Assembly: GCF_010548305.1 (NCBI RefSeq) | Contig: NZ_JAAGLV010000020.1 | Location: 62,001 to 126,000 of the forward strand | From: Streptomyces sp. SID13031 | Lineage (GTDB): Bacteria > Actinomycetota > Actinomycetes > Propionibacteriales > Kribbellaceae | DNA: 64,000 nucleotides | Direction of reading: 5' to 3' | Shown here: positions 51,800 through 59,233 of the stretch, piece by piece | How positions within the stretch are numbered: position 1 is the first letter of the stretch | Layout of the letters: every line of letters begins with the position of its first letter | The notes under the pieces: generated by a model | Databases searched by the model: none | What the model was told of the DNA's origin: nothing | Seen by the model: the letters and a program-made list of their open reading frames with translations, nothing else | Translations under genes and position numbers: made by a program

Positions 51800-52672
51800 A
51801 TGGCTACCCCTGCCCAGTGGATCGAAGGCGCACGCCCTCGCACGCTGCCCGCCGCGATCGCCCCCGTGCTCGTCGGTACCGGCGCAGCCGCCTACCTCGA
51901 CGACTTCGTCTGGTGGAAGGCCCTGCTCGCGCTCGGCGTCGCCCTGATGCTGCAGATCGGCGTCAACTACGCCAACGACTACAGCGACGGCATCCGAGGC
52001 ACCGATGAGAACCGGGTCGGCCCGCTGCGCCTGGTAGGCGCCAAGGTGGCCAGCCCGCAGCAGGTGAAGACCGTCGCGTTCACCTGCTTCGGCATCGGCG
52101 CAGTGCTCGGCCTGGTGCTGGCCGCAACGACCACCTGGTGGCTACTGGTCCCGGGAGCCGCCTCGATCCTCGGAGCCTGGTTCTACACGGGCGGCAAGAA
52201 GCCCTACGGCTACCGGGCGCTTGGCGAGATCAGCGTCTTCCTGTTCTTCGGCCTCGTCGCAGTACTCGGTACTACCTACGTCCAGGCCGAGGAGCTGCAC
52301 TGGACTGCTGTAGCCGGCGCCGTGGCCATCGGCAGCATCGCCTGCGCACTCCTGGTCGCCAACAACCTGCGAGACATCCCCACCGATTCGGTGACCGGCA
52401 AGCGCACGCTGGCCGTAGTACTGGGTGCTGCCCGCTCCCGCCGCCTGTACGCCGGCCTGATCGCGCTCGCCTTCATCCTGGCGATCCTGTCGGCCCTGGC
52501 GACTCCCTGGACCCTCCTGGCACTGATCGCTCTGCCGCTGGCCGTGAAAGCCGTCAAGACAGTCATGAGCGACGCCGTCGGCCCAGCGCTCATCCCAGTA
52601 CTCCAGGGCACAGGCCTCACCGAACTCCTCTACGCAGTCGGCCTTACCACCGGTCTCTTCCTAGGAAACTAG
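51800..52672 (+). CDS. menA: 1,4-Dihydroxy-2-naphthoate polyprenyltransferase
   Basis: 290-aa UbiA-superfamily integral membrane enzyme, about eight helices. ARPRTLPAAIAPVLVG at the start and the first Asp motif NYANDYSDGIRGTD, with the second NNLRDIPTDSVTGKRTL, bind the Mg-prenyl-diphosphate. Joins the polyprenyl tail to DHNA, the first membrane-bound step. Convergent with the Cds1-like gene: the two TAG stops share a CTAG overlap. Confidence 0.93.
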   Translation: MATPAQWIEGARPRTLPAAIAPVLVGTGAAAYLDDFVWWKALLALGVALMLQIGVNYANDYSDGIRGTDENRVGPLRLVGAKVASPQQVKTVAFTCFGIGAVLGLVLAATTTWWLLVPGAASILGAWFYTGGKKPYGYRALGEISVFLFFGLVAVLGTTYVQAEELHWTAVAGAVAIGSIACALLVANNLRDIPTDSVTGKRTLAVVLGAARSRRLYAGLIALAFILAILSALATPWTLLALIALPLAVKAVKTVMSDAVGPALIPVLQGTGLTELLYAVGLTTGLFLGN

Positions 52673-53790
52673 CGGACCGGCTCGCGCCAGCGGCCCGACT
52701 GGGCGAAGCCTTCCAGGGTCTCGGTGTACGGCGCGAGGTCGATCCCGTTGCGCTTGAGCCAGTCGTCGTCGTAGTACGTGTCGCCGTACCGGTCGCCGCT
52801 GTCGCACAGCAGCGTCACGATGCTCCCCTGCACGCCTGTCCGCCGCATCTCCGCCGCCAGCCGCAAGGAACCCCACAGGTTCGTCCCGGTCGAGCCGCCG
52901 ACCAGCTTGCCCATCGCCTTCGAGCAGAACCGCATCGCCGCGATCGAGGCGGCATCCGGTACTGCGATCATCCGGTCGACCACGCCGAGCACGAACGACG
53001 GCTCCACCCGGGGCCGGCCGATCCCCTCGATCCGCGACGGGCGGCCGGTGGCGAAGTCGCCGTCACCGGACTCGAAGGCGGGGAAGAAGGCCGAGTTCTC
53101 CGGATCGACCACGGCCACCGAGGTGTCGTGCCGCTGGTACCGGACGTAGCGCCCGATCGTCGCCGACGTCCCGCCCGTGCCCGCGCCGACCACGATCCAG
53201 GTCGGCACCGGGTGCTGCTCGAGGCTCAGCTGACTGAAGATCGACTCGGCGATGTTGTTGTTGCCGCGCCAGTCGGTGGCGCGCTCGGCATAGGTGAACT
53301 GGTCCATGTAGTGCCCGCCGGTCTCCTCGGCGAGCCGCTTGGCCTCGCCGTAGATCTGGCCGGAACGCTCGACGAAGTGGCAGCGGCCGCCGTAGAACTC
53401 GATCAGCTCGATCTTCTCCGGGCTCGTCGACGCCGGCATCACCGCGATGAACGGCAACCCGAGCAGCCGGGCGAAGTACGCCTCGCTGACCGCGGTGGAG
53501 CCGCTGGACGCCTCGATCACCGTGGCGCCCTCGCCGATCCAGCCGTTGCACAGGGCGTACAGGAACAGCGACCGGGCGAGCCGGTGCTTGAGCGAGCCGG
53601 TCGGATGCACCGACTCGTCCTTCAGATACAGCTCGACCCCGGCCGCGGCCGGCATCGGGAACACGTGCAGATGCGTGTCGGCGCTGCGGTTGGCATCGGC
53701 TTCGACGAGCCGGATCGCTTCGGAGCCCCAGATCCGAGCTTTGTCGTCGCGCCGATCCACTTCCCGGGAGGGCACTGGGCGGTTACTCAT
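52669..53790 (-). CDS. cds1: PLP-dependent cysteine-synthase-fold enzyme, Cds1-like
   Basis: 373 aa. Fold type II PLP enzyme; the Schiff-base Lys is in HPTGSLKHRLARSLF (about residue 69), the substrate loop is EASSGSTAVSEAYF, and the phosphate loop VVGAGTGGTSATIGRY. The AERATDWRGNNNIAESIF and SRIEGIGRPRVEPSF blocks closely resemble mycobacterial Cds1, an H2S-producing cysteine desulfhydrase, rather than CysK. Activity in this organism is inference; a cysteine or serine-ester synthase is possible. A TAGCCT -10 lies 6 bp before the ATG, so the mRNA may be leaderless. Confidence 0.8.
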   Translation of the reverse strand: MSNRPVPSREVDRRDDKARIWGSEAIRLVEADANRSADTHLHVFPMPAAAGVELYLKDESVHPTGSLKHRLARSLFLYALCNGWIGEGATVIEASSGSTAVSEAYFARLLGLPFIAVMPASTSPEKIELIEFYGGRCHFVERSGQIYGEAKRLAEETGGHYMDQFTYAERATDWRGNNNIAESIFSQLSLEQHPVPTWIVVGAGTGGTSATIGRYVRYQRHDTSVAVVDPENSAFFPAFESGDGDFATGRPSRIEGIGRPRVEPSFVLGVVDRMIAVPDAASIAAMRFCSKAMGKLVGGSTGTNLWGSLRLAAEMRRTGVQGSIVTLLCDSGDRYGDTYYDDDWLKRNGIDLAPYTETLEGFAQSGRWREPVR

Positions 53791-53796
53791 CTGGTC

Positions 53797-53802
53797 AGGC
53801 TA
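53797..53802 (-). promoter_or_regulatory. -10 hexamer of the Cds1-like gene (leaderless start)
   Basis: TAGCCT on the minus strand (53802-53797) is followed by 6 bp and the ATG at 53790, so transcription should start on the A of the start codon. No clear -35. Confidence 0.35.
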
Positions 53803-53895
53803 GGACAGGACGCTCTGTTTCGGTATTCCTACTCTCTGCAACCGGACCTTTGGCGAGCTAAGTTGGACGTCACACAACGACCCGGTGGGGGAACG

Positions 53896-54912
53896 ATGAG
53901 CGAGAACGACGAGCGGCCGACGCGGCAGCGGGCGACCTTGACCGACATCAGCTCGCGGGCCTGGGAGCACCCCGCCGACCGCGGCGCGCTGGTCGCGCTA
54001 CGGCAGCTCAAGGGCTTCGACTTCGTCCTTCGGAAGATGTCCGGGCTGATCAACGAGCGCGCCTTCCGGCTGCAGTACCTCGGCTCGGCGATCCGGGTCG
54101 ACGAGCGGCAGTTCCCGAAGATCCACCGGCTCTACACCGAGGCCGCGACGACGCTCGACGTCCGCCAACTGCCCGAGCTGTACGTCACCAACAGCCCGAT
54201 CTGGAACGCGGTCACGATCGGCATGGACAAGCCGTTCATCGTGCTCAACAGCGCGCTCGTCCAGGGCCTCGACGACGAGGAGACCCGGTTCATCCTCGGC
54301 CACGAGCTCGGGCATGCGCAGAGCGGCCACGCGCTGTACCAGTCGTTGCTGCTCTGGCTGATGCGCCTCACGGGGGCCGTCAACTGGATGCCGATCGGCG
54401 CTTTCGGTCTCCGCGCGATCATCGCCGCGCTGCACGAGTGGTCCCGCAAGGCCGAGCTGTCGGGCGACCGGGCCGGCCTCCTCGCAGTACAGGACCCGGC
54501 GGCGGCGCTGCGCGTGCAGATGAAGCTTGCGAGTGGCGGGCAGCTCGACCAGCTCGACACGACCGCCTTCCTTGCCCAGGGCACGGAGTACGAGAGCTCC
54601 GGCGACCTGCGCGACAGCGTGCTCAAGCTGCTGCTGCTCGAGGCGCAGACCCACCCGCTGGCCGTCATCCGCGCGCACGAGCTGCGCCGCTGGGTCGACG
54701 AGGGTGAGTACACCGCGATCGTCTCCGGCACCTACCCCAAGCGCCAGGACGACAACGACGCCTCGATGACGCAGGAGGCGAAGAACGCGGCCAAGTCGTA
54801 CTCCGACGCCTTCGCCCGCTCCCAGGACCCGCTGGCCAAACTCGTCCGCGACATGGGCGAGGGCCTCGGCGGCGTCCGCGACTGGGTCAGCTCCAAGTTC
54901 CCCCCGCGCTGA
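53896..54912 (+). CDS. M48-family metallopeptidase
   Basis: 338 aa from ATG 53896 with a GGGGGAA ribosome site; a far longer open frame upstream runs antisense through the PLP gene and is not coding. The zinc motif HELGH is in FILGHELGHAQSGHAL (about residues 131-146), with a third-ligand Glu region at RKAELSGDRAG, and two hydrophobic segments beside the motif (LLLWLMRLTGAVNW, IGAFGLRAIIAAL) anchor it in the membrane. HtpX/Ste24-like quality-control proteases share this core. The soluble C-terminal tail has charged helices. Substrate unknown; stands between the Cds1-like gene and a GNAT gene. Confidence 0.85.
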   Translation: MSENDERPTRQRATLTDISSRAWEHPADRGALVALRQLKGFDFVLRKMSGLINERAFRLQYLGSAIRVDERQFPKIHRLYTEAATTLDVRQLPELYVTNSPIWNAVTIGMDKPFIVLNSALVQGLDDEETRFILGHELGHAQSGHALYQSLLLWLMRLTGAVNWMPIGAFGLRAIIAALHEWSRKAELSGDRAGLLAVQDPAAALRVQMKLASGGQLDQLDTTAFLAQGTEYESSGDLRDSVLKLLLLEAQTHPLAVIRAHELRRWVDEGEYTAIVSGTYPKRQDDNDASMTQEAKNAAKSYSDAFARSQDPLAKLVRDMGEGLGGVRDWVSSKFPPR

Positions 54913-54955
54913 TAGTCAGTTGATGGCAGCCCCGTCGCCGCGAGAAGGTGGCGGG

Positions 54956-55438
54956 GTGATCGAACTTCATGAACTGACCGCCGACGCCTGGCAGACCTGG
55001 CGGGAGTTGCGGCTGGCCGCGCTCGAAGAAGCGCCGTACGCGTTCGGCTCGCAGCTGTCCGACTGGGTGGACGCCGAGGAGGAGCGCTGGCGGGCCCGGC
55101 TCGACCTGCCCGGCTCCCGCAATTTCGTCGCGGTCCTCGACGGTACGCCGGTGGGCATGGCGAGCGGCGTACGCACCGACGAGAACGGCGTCGTCGAGCT
55201 CATCTCGATGTGGATCGCCCCGGCCGGCCGAGGTCGCGGTATCGGCGACCAGCTGATGGCCCAGGTCGAGCACTGGGCCCGCGACAGCGCCGCCCACACC
55301 CTCCAGCTGGCAGTTGCCAATGGCAACGACAGGGCGCGCGATCTCTACCTGCGCAGCGGTTTCCGCGACACCGACCTGCCCGGTGACCTGATGCCCGACG
55401 GCATCCACCACGAGATCGTGATGCGCAAACCCCTGTAG
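54956..55438 (+). CDS. GNAT-family N-acetyltransferase
   Basis: 160 aa if started at GTG 54956, which has a GAAGGTG ribosome site; an ATG at 54923 would add 11 residues. Single GNAT domain: ELISMWIAPAGRGRGIGDQL holds the Arg/Gly acetyl-CoA loop (about residues 78-97), and LQLAVANGNDRARDLYLRSG with FRDTD forms the final strands. Substrate unknown. Begins 43 bp after the M48 gene, possibly in the same transcript. A terminator follows. Confidence 0.88.
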   Translation: MIELHELTADAWQTWRELRLAALEEAPYAFGSQLSDWVDAEEERWRARLDLPGSRNFVAVLDGTPVGMASGVRTDENGVVELISMWIAPAGRGRGIGDQLMAQVEHWARDSAAHTLQLAVANGNDRARDLYLRSGFRDTDLPGDLMPDGIHHEIVMRKPL

Positions 55439-55447
55439 TTTCGAGCA

Positions 55448-55484
55448 CGAAGGGCCGCCTCCCCCTCCGGAAAGCGGCCCTTCG
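55448..55484. terminator. Bidirectional terminator between GNAT and MFS genes
   Basis: CGAAGGGCCGC (55448-55458) pairs with GCGGCCCTTCG (55474-55484) around a 15-nt loop, between two convergent genes. Confidence 0.75.
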
Positions 55485-55499
55485 AGTACTGCGGTGAGG

Positions 55500-57053
55500 T
55501 CAGCCCATGTGGACCGGCTGGCCGTCTCCGGCCAGGTCCTGGTGCTTGACCGAGAGGCCGATCAGGGTGATGATCGCCGCGCCGACCCCGATGATCGCCG
55601 ACACCAGGAACGCGGTGGTGAAACCGTGCGTGGTGGCGACGGCCTGGGCCTGCTTGGCCAGCTCGCCGGCCTGGTCAGGGGTAGCCTGCGACGCCTTCGC
55701 CAGGCCCGGTGCGAGCTCGGTGAACTTGTCCTTGATCGCGTTGGTGGAGACCGTGCCCAGCAGGGCCAGGCCGATCGCGCCACCGATCTGCTGGACGGTG
55801 TTCAGCACCGCCGAGCCGACCCCGGAGTCCTCGTCCGCGACGCCGCTGACCGCGGTCAGCGTGAGCGGCACGAAGATCAGGCCCATCCCGAACGCCAGCA
55901 CCAGGATGTACGGCAGCAGGTGGCTGGCGTAGGTGGAGTCCACGTCGAGCCGGCTGAAGCCGAACATACCGGCCGCCATCAGCGCGCTACCGGCGCCGGA
56001 GATCCAGCGCGGGTCCATCCGGGCGATCAGCGTCGAGGCGACCTGCGCGGCGACGATGATGCCGAAGCTGAACGGCAGGAAGGCGAAGCCGGTCTTGAGC
56101 GCGCTGTAGCCGAGCACGTTCTGGATGTAGATGCCGAGGAAGTAGAACATCGAGAACATCGCCGCACCGACGATCAGCATCACGAAGAAGCTGACCCCAC
56201 GGGTCCGGTTCGCGAGGATCCGGAACGGCATCAGGGCGTGCCGGGAGCGGGCCTCGATGAAGAGGAACACCCCGATCAGGACCAGACCGCCGATGATGTA
56301 GAGCAGCGTGAGGGTGTCGCCCCAGCCCTTGGAGCCGGCGTTGGTCAGACCGTAGACGAGCGAGGTCAGACCGACCGTCCCGGTGATCGCACCAGGAATG
56401 TCGAACTTGCCACGCTGGCGGGCGGATTCACCCAGGTACCGGAAGGCCAGCACCGCGACGATCAGGCCGATCGGGGTGTTGATGAAGAAGGTCCAGCGCC
56501 AGGACGCCTCGGTCAGCGCGCCACCCAGGATCAGTCCGACGGCCGCGCCGGCCCCGGACATCGCGGCGTACACGCCCATCGCGCGATTGCGCTCCTTGCC
56601 CGCCGGGAAGGTGGTGGTGATCAGCGCGAGCGCGTTCGGCGAGGCCGCCGCGGCCGCGAGGCCCTGCAGGATCCGGCTGGCGAGCAGTACGCCCTCGCTC
56701 TGCGCGATTCCGCCGATGAACGACGCGAGGCCGAACAGCACGACGCCGAAGATGAACACCTTGCGGCGGCCGAGGATGTCCCCGATCCGGCCGCCGAGCA
56801 GCAGCAGACCACCGAAGGCCAGCGCGTAGGCGTTGACGACCCACGGCAGCGATCCGTTGCTGAACCCGAGGTCGGTCTGGATGTGCGGCAGGGCGATGTT
56901 GACGATGGTGCCGTCGAGCACGACCATCAGCTGCGCCATGGAGATCAGCGCGAGCGCGATCCCGAGATTGCGGTGGCCGTGCGCAGCCGGTTCAGCCACC
57001 TCGTCGGCCGGCCGCCCGGCCGGCGGATCGGCCTTGATGACGTCTTCAGACAT
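55500..57053 (-). CDS. MFS transporter, DHA2 (14-TMS) drug-efflux family
   Basis: 517 aa, about 14 helices. Helix 1 region LMVVLDGTIVNIALPHIQTD (motif D1) and the loop motif GGRIGDILGRRKVFI (motif A) are diagnostic of EmrB/QacA-type proton-drug antiporters; motif C is in GVYAAMSGAGAAVGLILGG. Exports lipophilic or cationic compounds. A GGGGAT ribosome site precedes the ATG by 7 bp. It lies 62 bp behind a TetR gene in the same direction, so the two are probably one operon repressed by that TetR. Confidence 0.92.
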   Translation of the reverse strand: MSEDVIKADPPAGRPADEVAEPAAHGHRNLGIALALISMAQLMVVLDGTIVNIALPHIQTDLGFSNGSLPWVVNAYALAFGGLLLLGGRIGDILGRRKVFIFGVVLFGLASFIGGIAQSEGVLLASRILQGLAAAAASPNALALITTTFPAGKERNRAMGVYAAMSGAGAAVGLILGGALTEASWRWTFFINTPIGLIVAVLAFRYLGESARQRGKFDIPGAITGTVGLTSLVYGLTNAGSKGWGDTLTLLYIIGGLVLIGVFLFIEARSRHALMPFRILANRTRGVSFFVMLIVGAAMFSMFYFLGIYIQNVLGYSALKTGFAFLPFSFGIIVAAQVASTLIARMDPRWISGAGSALMAAGMFGFSRLDVDSTYASHLLPYILVLAFGMGLIFVPLTLTAVSGVADEDSGVGSAVLNTVQQIGGAIGLALLGTVSTNAIKDKFTELAPGLAKASQATPDQAGELAKQAQAVATTHGFTTAFLVSAIIGVGAAIITLIGLSVKHQDLAGDGQPVHMG

Positions 57054-57115
57054 GCTGGAATATCCCCTCTAGGTGTTACTGGCTTGTTGGTCGCTGCTCC
57101 AGGCCCCTGGCCGGT

Positions 57116-57727
57116 TCAGCTCACCTGCGACCCCCGCGCCGCAGGCATGATCACGTGATCGATCACGCGGAGTACGAGGTCGTCGGTCGGCACGATGCCG
57201 AGTACGAAGGACTGATGGACGATGACGGCGGGAAGCGTCACCGAGAGAAGTTCGACGTCGATGTCGGCGGCGATCTCCCCACGCTCGACAGCGCGGCGGT
57301 AGATCGCGTCGGTGACCGCGATCCGGGGCGCCAGGAAGCGCTCCTGGAAAGCCGTCTTGAGATCTTCGTCGCGGTGCAGCGCGGTCAGCAGACCGGCCAT
57401 CACCGACAGCGGCATCTCCTCGGTGAAACCACCCTCACCACACGAGATCGAGATCAGGTCGCCGCGCAGGCTGCCCGTGTCGACGTCGTCCGGCACCGGA
57501 CAGCCCTTGGCCCGGCTGATCGCGTCGACCACGAGCTCCGCCTTGGTCGACCAGCGCCGGTACAGCGTCGCCTTGCTGGCCTTGGCGGCCGTGGCCACCG
57601 CGTCCATCGTCAGCCGGTCGTAACCGAGCTCGGCGAGAGCCGCGACGGTCGCGTCGAGAATCTCCTCCTCGCGCCCGCCCTCGACCCGCGGCCGCTGCCG
57701 CGGCCCTGCATCGGCGACATCCGTCAT
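57116..57727 (-). CDS. TetR/AcrR-family repressor of the DHA2 exporter
   Basis: 203 aa from ATG 57727 (MTDVADAG...); the upstream frame crosses the operator and is not coding. The HTH is at residues ~20-65 (EEEILDATVAALAELGYDRL, MDAVATAAKASKATLYRRW). The C-terminal helices form the ligand-binding and dimer domain (TetR_C of the AcrR type). It is first in a two-gene operon with the DHA2 exporter, and a 17-bp palindrome upstream is the clear operator candidate, giving autorepression relieved by the drug. Confidence 0.9.
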   Translation of the reverse strand: MTDVADAGPRQRPRVEGGREEEILDATVAALAELGYDRLTMDAVATAAKASKATLYRRWSTKAELVVDAISRAKGCPVPDDVDTGSLRGDLISISCGEGGFTEEMPLSVMAGLLTALHRDEDLKTAFQERFLAPRIAVTDAIYRRAVERGEIAADIDVELLSVTLPAVIVHQSFVLGIVPTDDLVLRVIDHVIMPAARGSQVS

Positions 57728-57768
57728 GGTCTCTACATCACCCTCGGTAGTCAGTTGATTGCTGATAG

Positions 57769-57785
57769 AACGAAACTGTTTCGTT
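57769..57785. promoter_or_regulatory. TetR operator candidate
   Basis: AACGAAAC-T-GTTTCGTT, a perfect 8-bp palindrome about one base. It sits exactly between a TTGATG-type -35 (minus strand, 57792-57787) and a weak -10 (TCTATC), so bound repressor would block RNA polymerase. Outer AGTTGAT/ATCAACT half-sites at 57753-57759 and 57788-57794 are placed asymmetrically. Confidence 0.7.
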
Positions 57786-57911
57786 TCATCAACTACGTTA
57801 CGACTCATGTGAAGGCGTGCACAAATGATTTTCTTCCATTCCCCGACGTGTCCTACGTCACTCTCAGTACCACCGGGGCACTGGTATCACGCCGCCCCGC
57901 CTGAACACACG

Positions 57912-57946
57912 CAAAAGCCGGCCCGCCATCAAATGGCGAGCCGGCT
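57912..57946 (-). terminator. Intrinsic terminator of the hemL-ccs operon
   Basis: Hairpin with paired AGCCGGC...GCCGGCT and inner GCCAT/ATGGC around a 3-nt loop (57916-57946). On the minus strand it is followed by a TTTT run, the textbook form. It ends the cytochrome c maturation operon 44 bp after its last gene. Confidence 0.8.
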
Positions 57947-57989
57947 GTCGACCAGTACTACGAAAGGCCGGTCAGTACTACGGGGTGGA

Positions 57990-58241
57990 TCAGTCCTCGT
58001 CCTCGGCCTTGCGAGCCGCTTCGATCCGGGACGTCATCCGGCCGGCGCGGGCCTCGATGCTGCCGGCCAGGCGGTCCCGGGCGGCGCGGAGGACGAAGAG
58101 GGAGAGGATCGAGGTGATGAGGAGGGCGATCAGGGCGATCGGCCAGGCACTCAGCCAGGTGTGGAAGGCGACCCAGAGGATGCCGAAGGAGACGAGGAAG
58201 AGGGCCAGCCGCAGGCCCGTGTAGATGGCGAATTCCTTCAT
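57990..58241 (-). CDS. DUF4229-like small membrane protein
   Basis: 83 aa from ATG 58241, 2 bp after the ccsB stop. Two membrane helices (about residues 7-28 and 33-51; LRLALFLVSFGILWVAFHTW and WPIALIALLITSILSLFVL) are followed by a charged, probably helical tail of ~30 residues. This resembles the DUF4229 family, found beside cytochrome c or menaquinone genes in many actinobacteria; its role is unknown. Position as last gene in the cytochrome c maturation operon suggests an accessory factor. Confidence 0.75.
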   Translation of the reverse strand: MKEFAIYTGLRLALFLVSFGILWVAFHTWLSAWPIALIALLITSILSLFVLRAARDRLAGSIEARAGRMTSRIEAARKAEDED

Positions 58242-58243
58242 CG

Positions 58244-59233
58244 TCAGACCCCGGCGTAGGAGTGCAGGCCCGAGACGAGCAGGTTCACGCCGACGAAGTT
58301 GAAGATGAAGACGAACCAGCCGACGATCGCGATCGTCGCGGCCCGGCGGCCACGCCAGCCGGCCGTCGCCCGGGCGTGCAGGTACGCCGCGTAGACGACC
58401 CAGGTGACCAGCGACCAGACCTCCTTGGGGTCCCAGCCCCAGTACCGGCCCCAGGCGTACTCGGCCCAGATCGGCCCCGCCACCAGCACCCCGAAGGTCC
58501 ACAGCGGGAAGGCGAACGCGAGCACCTTGTACGCCGTACCGTCCATCGCCTCAGCACTCGGCAGCCGCTTCAGCGACGCCGACATCGTCCCGCCGGCCAG
58601 CACCCGCCGCTCGGCGCGCGCCTTGATCAGGTACAGCAGGGACACCAGCCCACCGATCGTGAACGCGCCACCGGAGATCGCCGCGGCGGACACATGGATC
58701 ACGAGCCAGTAGGAGTGCAGCGCCGGTACCAGCGGTCCGGCCGGTGTGTAGAGCGCCAGCGTCGCGAGCCCGAGCACCGCGGCGACGAACAGCGTGACGC
58801 CAAGCCCCAGCCACTGCAGCTTGTACCGGTGGACGAAGAGCAGGTAGACGACCGCCACCGCCAGCGAGGAGGTGATGGTGAACTCGTACATGTTGCCCCA
58901 CGGCACCCGCCCGGCCGCGAGGCCACGGGTCACCACACCGGTCAGGTGCAGCAGGAAAGCCAGCCAGGTCAGCATCAACCCGATCCGGCTGGCCGCTTCG
59001 ACTCGCTCGGATCGTGCGGCGTCGTCGGCTCCCGTAGTACCGGAAGCAGTCTGTACGACGTCGGCGCCACCAGAAGCAACCAGTACTTCGGCAGGCTTCT
59101 CGGCCTCCGCGCGAACGACGACAGCGCGGCCCATCGCCCACTCGAGCGCGTGCGACATCATCGCGATCGCGTAGACGACGGTCGCCGTCGGAATGACCAG
59201 GTTGGAGATGTGCGCGTACGTCTCCGGGCTCAT
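58244..59233 (-). CDS. ccsB: System II cytochrome c synthetase subunit CcsB (CcsA family)
   Basis: 329 aa, about eight membrane helices. The tryptophan-rich haem-handling motif WGRYWGWDPKEVWSLVTW is at ~258-275, with conserved flanking histidines (in ALHSYWLVIHVSAAAI and YLHARA). A hydrophilic insertion at ~45-80 is typical of actinobacteria. Together with ResB it delivers haem and attaches it to CXXCH apocytochromes outside the membrane. Overlaps resB by ATGA. Confidence 0.92.
   Translation of the reverse strand: MSPETYAHISNLVIPTATVVYAIAMMSHALEWAMGRAVVVRAEAEKPAEVLVASGGADVVQTASGTTGADDAARSERVEAASRIGLMLTWLAFLLHLTGVVTRGLAAGRVPWGNMYEFTITSSLAVAVVYLLFVHRYKLQWLGLGVTLFVAAVLGLATLALYTPAGPLVPALHSYWLVIHVSAAAISGGAFTIGGLVSLLYLIKARAERRVLAGGTMSASLKRLPSAEAMDGTAYKVLAFAFPLWTFGVLVAGPIWAEYAWGRYWGWDPKEVWSLVTWVVYAAYLHARATAGWRGRRAATIAIVGWFVFIFNFVGVNLLVSGLHSYAGV

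Noticed and set aside
52138..53895. In-frame extension of the M48 protease far upstream
   Set aside because: The extension runs through menA in another frame and antisense to the PLP gene; the ATG at 53896 has a ribosome site and begins the conserved protein.
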